The notes under the pieces were generated by a model that saw nothing but the letters and a program-made list of their open reading frames with translations, had not been told where the DNA came from and made no database searches. Both the position numbers and the translations under genes were made by a program. From Evansella vedderi (GTDB lineage Bacteria; Bacillota; Bacilli; Bacillales; Salisediminibacteriaceae), in NCBI RefSeq assembly GCF_030813435.1, contig NZ_JAUSUG010000001.1:372001-436000 (forward strand): a stretch of DNA of 64,000 nucleotides, given 5' to 3'. Positions 60,221 to 64,000 of this stretch are shown here, piece after piece; position 1 is the first letter of the stretch, and every line of letters starts with the position of its first letter.

Positions 60221-61167
60221 ATGACGATTATTAAGCCACGCAGTCCATCGTTAGAGTTAAGAGTGATGTCATCTTTGAGTTTACGAATGGAATTTAGTAA
60301 GGAAGAAAAGGAACGATTGTACGCTATTCGAAAAGGTTACGAAGGAGAGGTCCAGTTTGATAAGTTTTATGAGAATTGTCCAAGTAACTGGCTAGTTTTA
60401 AATGATTTATGGTTGAAGAATAGTAACGCTACTTTTCAAATTGACAGTTTGCTCCTTACTCCCCAAGCAAATTATGTTTTCGATATAAAAAATAATGAAG
60501 GGGAGTATGAACTTAATGATGGCCGTTTTTATAAGAATGGTTCAGAAACAAGAAATAACCCCCTAACTCAATTGCAACGCTTGATACCTATTACTGAAAC
60601 CTCTTGAAGCAATTGTGTAATGTAAACTTTCCTGTAATCTCTACCTTGACGTTTGTCAATCCAGAATACACCTTATTTGGGGATATTCGTGATCATCCCA
60701 TAAAGCTACCAACTCAAATGAAGAGTTTTTTTGAACAATTAAAGTAAAAGAGTATTGGCAGTGGGATTGAAAAGCCTACCCAGCAGCAGGTGAATCTAGC
60801 AAATCAGATACTATCTGTGCAGTTGGGGGAGACCCCTTATTTTAGTGTGCCGGACTATGATTATGAGGGGCTTCGAAAGGGAATGATGTGTGCTTGTTGC
60901 AGTGGGTTTTTGGCTGCCCCTGTTAGGAATAAACAAACTATTGTTTGCCACCAATGTGAGCATATAGAAAATGTGACGAGTTGCATTTTGCGTAGTATTG
61001 AAGAGTTCAGAATGCTGTTTCCTGACGAGAAATTAACAACTGATATTATTTGGAAATGGTGTAGAGTGATTGATTGTAAATGGAGAGTTATACGAGTTTT
61101 AAGGACGAATTTTAAAAGGATTGGGTCTTCTAGTTTAGCTTACTATGTTGATAAGTCCTTGGATTGA
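60221..61167 (+). pseudogene. NERD domain protein, frameshifted and with in-frame stop
   Basis: The first part (to 60607) reads as the N-terminal half of a NERD (nuclease-related) domain: RKGYEGEVQFDKF, LVLNDLWL, FQIDSLLLT, VFDIKNNEGEYEL, NPLTQLQR. The expected continuation (LKQLCNVNFPVISTLTFVNPEYTLFG) is in a different frame from about 60604. That frame meets TAA at 60745 and then goes on to 61167 with a Cys-rich part (CACCSGF, CHQCEH) like the end of Bacillus NERD proteins. At least one net frameshift, within 60575-60604, and one nonsense mutation are needed. An ATG at 60221 follows GGAATGGAAG. A sequencing error would explain at most one of them. Confidence 0.8.
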
Positions 61168-61210
61168 AGTGACATAGTGAAAGTATTGAAAGATGAGTGT
61201 ATTTGAAAGG

Positions 61211-61560
61211 TTGAAGTGTCAAAGGGGTGAGGCGGAATTGACAGTTGGGCGAGTATGGAAGGCTGAAGTGTCAAAGGTTGGAGGAAGTATTGACAGTTGA
61301 GAAGGTATGGAAGGCTGAAGTGTCAAAGGATGGAAGAAGTATTGACAGTTGAGAAGGTATGGAAGGCTGAAGTGTCAAAGGTTGGAGGAAGTATTGACAG
61401 TTGAGCGAGTATGGAAGGCTGAAGTGTCAAAGGTTGGAGGAAGTATTGACAGTTGAGAAGGTATGGAAGGCTGAAGTGTCAAAGGTTGGAGGAAGTATTG
61501 ACAGTTGAGAAGGTATGGAAGGTTGAAGTGTCAAAGGATAGTAAAAGTATTGACAGTTTA
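61211..61560. repeat. Seven tandem copies of a 52-base repeat
   Basis: GAAGTGTCAAAGG recurs at 61213, 61265, 61317, 61369, 61421, 61473 and 61525, each 52 bases apart; the last copy is partial. Inner copies are nearly identical. Each unit has TGTCAA and the inverted TTGACA with 15 bases between. There is no open frame through the array and no unique spacers. It fills the gap 61168-61716 between the NERD remnant and the aminotransferase gene. Confidence 0.93.
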
Positions 61561-61716
61561 AGAAGAAATAAATGGTTTTAAGAAATAGTCCCCCTTATCA
61601 CTGTAATCAAAAAGACATTCCACCCAAAAAGAGGTAATTTCGTATTCACGTCGAAGACTTACACGTATTAAATTAATGCAATAAACTTTTGCGTGAACTT
61701 AGAGGGGGATGAAATC

Positions 61717-62898
61717 ATGAGAAATGAAGAGATGTTGCTTGTACCGGGTCCGACTCCGGTTGTGGATTCCATTTACGATGCGATGGGTCAGGAAACACGT
61801 GGACATACGGATCCAAGATTTGCGGCTATTTATAAGCGGGCTATCGACCGCACGAGAGAGATGCTGCAAACGGATGGTGAGGTGTTTGTCATTTCCGGTT
61901 CAGGTACGGTTGCTATGGAGATGGCACTTGTGAATACGGTTACATCTGGGGAAAGACTGTTGATCATTAGCCAAGGTTTCTTTGGGGACCGTTTCCTACC
62001 ATTGGCAAAGGCTTTCGGTATTGAAGCGGATGTTATTCAAGCGGAGTGGGGGAAGCAGGTTGATCCGGATATTGTGGAAAAGAAGCTTGCTCAAACGACA
62101 TATAAGGCAGTGACCCTAACCCATGCGGATACGTCGACGGGTGTTGCAGCTGACCTTGATACCCTTGTGCCGATTATTAAGAAGCATGGCGCCCTGGTTA
62201 TTTTAGATGGCGTTTGTGCCACAGCGGCCATGGAAGAGGATATGAGCAAAACCTACGGACAAGAAGGGGCCGACGGGAAAATCGATGTAGTTTTGACAGG
62301 ATCGCAGAAGGCAATTGGGGTACCACCAGGTCTAGCAATCGTTGCATTTAACCAAACTGCCCTTGCTGCCCGGGAAAAAATTGAGCAGGTTCCGGCGTAC
62401 TATTGTGATATTTATAACTGGCTACCAATAATGCATGATCCAACTAAATATTTTGCTACGCCGCCGGTCAATCTTATTTATGCTTATGACGAGGGAATGA
62501 AACTGGTTTTGACAGAAGGGATGGAGAATCGTTACAAACGTCATGAGGCATTTGGAAAAGCAGTAAGGGCAGCCTTAGCTGTATATGGAATGAAGGCGCT
62601 TGCTAATGAAGAGGCTGCAGCAGCTACATTAAGCTGCATTCTTTATCCTGATGGAGTGAACGATGCTAAATTTAGGGCGACATTAGGAAAAAAAGGAGTT
62701 ATTGTAGCAGGAGCACTGGCTCATCTTGCTGGAAAAGCGTTCCGGATCGGCCATATGGGGAATACGACAGAAGCCATGCTAGAAGAAGCGGTGACCCACA
62801 TTGGTGAAACCCTTATTGAACTAGGTAAAGACGTAAATATAACCGAAGCAAGAGAACATTTCACGGAAACTTTCCACATGCACACGTCCCGTTCATAG
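61717..62898 (+). CDS. Aminotransferase class V, PucG/alanine-glyoxylate type
   Basis: A PLP enzyme of 393 residues in the alanine-glyoxylate/serine-pyruvate aminotransferase group. It has LVPGPTPV near the start, GSGTVAMEMAL, LDGVCATAAMEED, and the PLP lysine in LTGSQKAIGVPPG. B. subtilis PucG ((S)-ureidoglycine-glyoxylate aminotransferase) is the closest match I can recall, but no other purine catabolic gene is in the window apart from the decayed cytosine deaminase. A broader role in glycine or serine metabolism is possible. The ATG at 61717 follows AGAGGGGGATG. Confidence 0.83.
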   Translation: MRNEEMLLVPGPTPVVDSIYDAMGQETRGHTDPRFAAIYKRAIDRTREMLQTDGEVFVISGSGTVAMEMALVNTVTSGERLLIISQGFFGDRFLPLAKAFGIEADVIQAEWGKQVDPDIVEKKLAQTTYKAVTLTHADTSTGVAADLDTLVPIIKKHGALVILDGVCATAAMEEDMSKTYGQEGADGKIDVVLTGSQKAIGVPPGLAIVAFNQTALAAREKIEQVPAYYCDIYNWLPIMHDPTKYFATPPVNLIYAYDEGMKLVLTEGMENRYKRHEAFGKAVRAALAVYGMKALANEEAAAATLSCILYPDGVNDAKFRATLGKKGVIVAGALAHLAGKAFRIGHMGNTTEAMLEEAVTHIGETLIELGKDVNITEAREHFTETFHMHTSRS

Positions 62899-62912
62899 AA
62901 ATCTAATGATTA

Positions 62913-62961
62913 AACCCCGCTGAGCAGTATATCATTGTCTGTTCAGCAGGGTTATTTTTTT
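62913..62961. terminator. Bidirectional terminator
   Basis: AACCCCGCTGAGCAG (62913-62927) pairs with CTGTTCAGCAGGGTT (62939-62953), two mismatches, followed by ATTTTTTT. It serves the aminotransferase gene and perhaps the small minus-strand gene. Confidence 0.85.
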
Positions 62962-62970
62962 ACCAAAAAT

Positions 62971-63141
62971 TCATTTCGTTAAATAGTTGATGTATTTTTG
63001 ATGGTGGAATGAGCACTTTTCCATCAGTTTTTGTGCTTCCTTCTTGCACTTACTTTTGTCTGCAGTTCTTAAATAAAGGTTTGCTTTGTGGTTATGCCAA
63101 GTTCTTAATATTGCAAAAACAAAACTTTTAATCATAAACAT
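62971..63141 (-). CDS. Small basic protein, 56 residues, unknown
   Basis: A short gene with GAGGGGGC five to six bases before the ATG. The product starts with a hydrophobic stretch (MFMIKSFVFAILRTW) and then turns basic with several Lys, His and two Cys. It is followed by the terminator at 62913-62961 in its direction. I do not recognise it. Intact frame, good ribosome site and terminator support it. Confidence 0.55.
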   Translation of the reverse strand: MFMIKSFVFAILRTWHNHKANLYLRTADKSKCKKEAQKLMEKCSFHHQKYINYLTK

Positions 63142-63230
63142 CAAGCCCCCTCATTTATCTAGTAATTAAATTATGAAGTGTTTGATTACATACCCTTTTT
63201 AATCAAACATGAAACATGTGGGGAGTTCTG

Positions 63231-63635
63231 TTAAGCCCTGCTGGATTCCTTCAATTCTTTAAGGAATTTATAGCCCATGATAAAACCGGTGATAAAATAT
63301 TCATCGGCTTCTTTTCCTGCACATCGATTATAGGTTGAATCGATTTCCATTAATGCCTTCTTTTGTTCCGGGGTGGAGGCGAGGTCCATAGCATGCTGGA
63401 ATGCCGCGATGGCATGCTCCGTTGCGTCCCTATCTATCGTGGAACTTGATCCTCTGTTGAGTTCATATTGTAAGAGCTTTGTTTGCGCTATTTCTTTAAT
63501 TACTTCTATCATGCCATTTTCATAGGCTGTTTCAAAAGGGTTTAAAGGATCATTTTTCATATTATCATTGTTATGGGCATCGAAATAAACGTCTAATAAT
63601 TTTTCAAATGGAACCATCGATATTTTGTTCACCAT
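63231..63635 (-). CDS. Hypothetical helical protein, 134 residues
   Basis: An acidic, mainly helical cytoplasmic protein with no membrane segment. The end, EADEYFITGFIMGYKFLKEL, recalls small DUF6809-like proteins of Firmicutes, but that is a weak match. AAAGGAGTG precedes the ATG. It is alone on its strand, 89 bases from the small gene at 63141. Confidence 0.6.
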   Translation of the reverse strand: MVNKISMVPFEKLLDVYFDAHNNDNMKNDPLNPFETAYENGMIEVIKEIAQTKLLQYELNRGSSSTIDRDATEHAIAAFQHAMDLASTPEQKKALMEIDSTYNRCAGKEADEYFITGFIMGYKFLKELKESSRA

Positions 63636-63913
63636 TCACGCACTCCTTTTAAATGAAAGTAATCTATGAAACTAGTTTTAACAAAGATTTTAGTTTCTAA
63701 ACCTGATTTATCTAGCTCCTAAGTATTTTTTAGTTGCTTGTAATTAGTAGGACTATCTTATTAACTTTCCTGTTTATAGTAGATATCCGTCGAAAAATGT
63801 CAGATTATGTTTTTGTTAGGTAGCTTGTTTTGCTATAGTTGTATATATGTAACTTTAGGTTTGCTACGAAAGAACTAATAAAGATTATCAAGGTATAAAA
63901 GGGGAGACATCTA

Positions 63914-64000
63914 ATGGGGAACAAAAGAGGAACTTACAAAATGAGAAAATGGAAACTAAATTTACAATGGAAGCTCACAATGATGATTGTCGTATTATTT
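63914..64000 (+). CDS. Start of a membrane-anchored protein, cut by window edge
   Basis: An ATG after AAGGGGAGAC opens a frame that runs off the right edge. The 29 visible residues are strongly basic and then hydrophobic (LTMMIVVLF), as at the start of chemotaxis receptors or sensor kinases. The 278-base gap before it (63636-63913) holds only AT-rich promoter-like sequence. Confidence 0.55.
   Translation, partial: MGNKRGTYKMRKWKLNLQWKLTMMIVVLF

Noticed and set aside
60221-61167. Two separate genes in place of one broken NERD gene
   Set aside because: The first product stops in mid-domain and the second lacks a ribosome site, while the expected middle portion reads in frame with the second part.
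61211-61560. CRISPR array
   Set aside because: The repeats are contiguous 52-base units with no unique spacers and there are no cas genes in the window.
61600-61716. Riboswitch or T-box before the aminotransferase gene
   Set aside because: Only short CACGT/CGTGAA words are seen; there is no conserved T-box or known riboswitch core and no attenuator stem.

Overview
The window is about 64 kb of low-GC Gram-positive chromosome. Strong AGGAGG-type ribosome binding sites, FrlR/FrlB/FrlD-, RocR-, CstA- and NagZ-like proteins, ECF-PadR pairs and a sporulation-kinase-like histidine kinase point to Bacillaceae. Several exported proteins are acidic, which would suit a salt- or alkali-tolerant Bacillus relative, but that is an inference. 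I see no rRNA, tRNA, CRISPR array, transposase or phage genes. Both edges cut a gene: a short-chain dehydrogenase on the left and a membrane-anchored protein start on the right.

1-7.4 kb: a RocR-like sigma-54 activator sits next to a ureohydrolase-YjiH transporter operon. That operon has a full-consensus -24/-12 promoter and two upstream TGCAAATTT palindromes. An NSS sodium symporter and a cytosine deaminase remnant follow.

7.4-24 kb: an orphan histidine kinase precedes a long plus-strand locus. Its genes are an unrecognised TIM-barrel-like protein, an FAD oxidoreductase, a ROK regulator, an ABC sugar binding protein with two permeases, DUF4127, an AraC regulator and a glycosyl-hydrolase-like TIM barrel. 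It converges on a minus-strand NagZ (GH3), a double GNAT acetyltransferase and a secreted protein of unknown family. Together this looks like uptake and breakdown of an unidentified, probably amino-sugar-containing, glycoside.

24-29.5 kb: a PrpR-type regulator with a degenerate AAA domain, then KdgT permease, DUF1537 kinase and PdxA2. This matches the four-carbon acid sugar (D-threonate/D-erythronate) pathway.

29.9-37.3 kb: a fructosamine locus, frlB-O-N-M-D-frlR, followed by an L-asparaginase. A perfect operator palindrome overlaps the frlB promoter. The asparaginase suggests use of fructose-asparagine. Neither ABC importer in the window has its own ATPase, so a shared MsmX-type ATPase is implied.

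37.3-47.7 kb: mixed genes (LysR with divergent diaminopentanoate-dehydrogenase-like enzyme, CstA, methyltransferase, GGDEF/EAL protein, ParB-like protein). Two copies of a mobile-type repeat with GAGGCTGGGACA ends lie here, one carrying a nested 340-bp GC-rich insert.

47.9-57 kb: a three-gene ABC export/envelope module, a degenerate intergenic repeat, an ECF sigma-PadR-SEDS operon with a candidate autoregulatory promoter, a lipoprotein polysaccharide deacetylase and a diguanylate cyclase.

57-64 kb: a large secreted nuclease with duplicated flanking domains, a decayed NERD gene, seven tandem 52-bp repeats, a PucG-like aminotransferase and small hypothetical genes.
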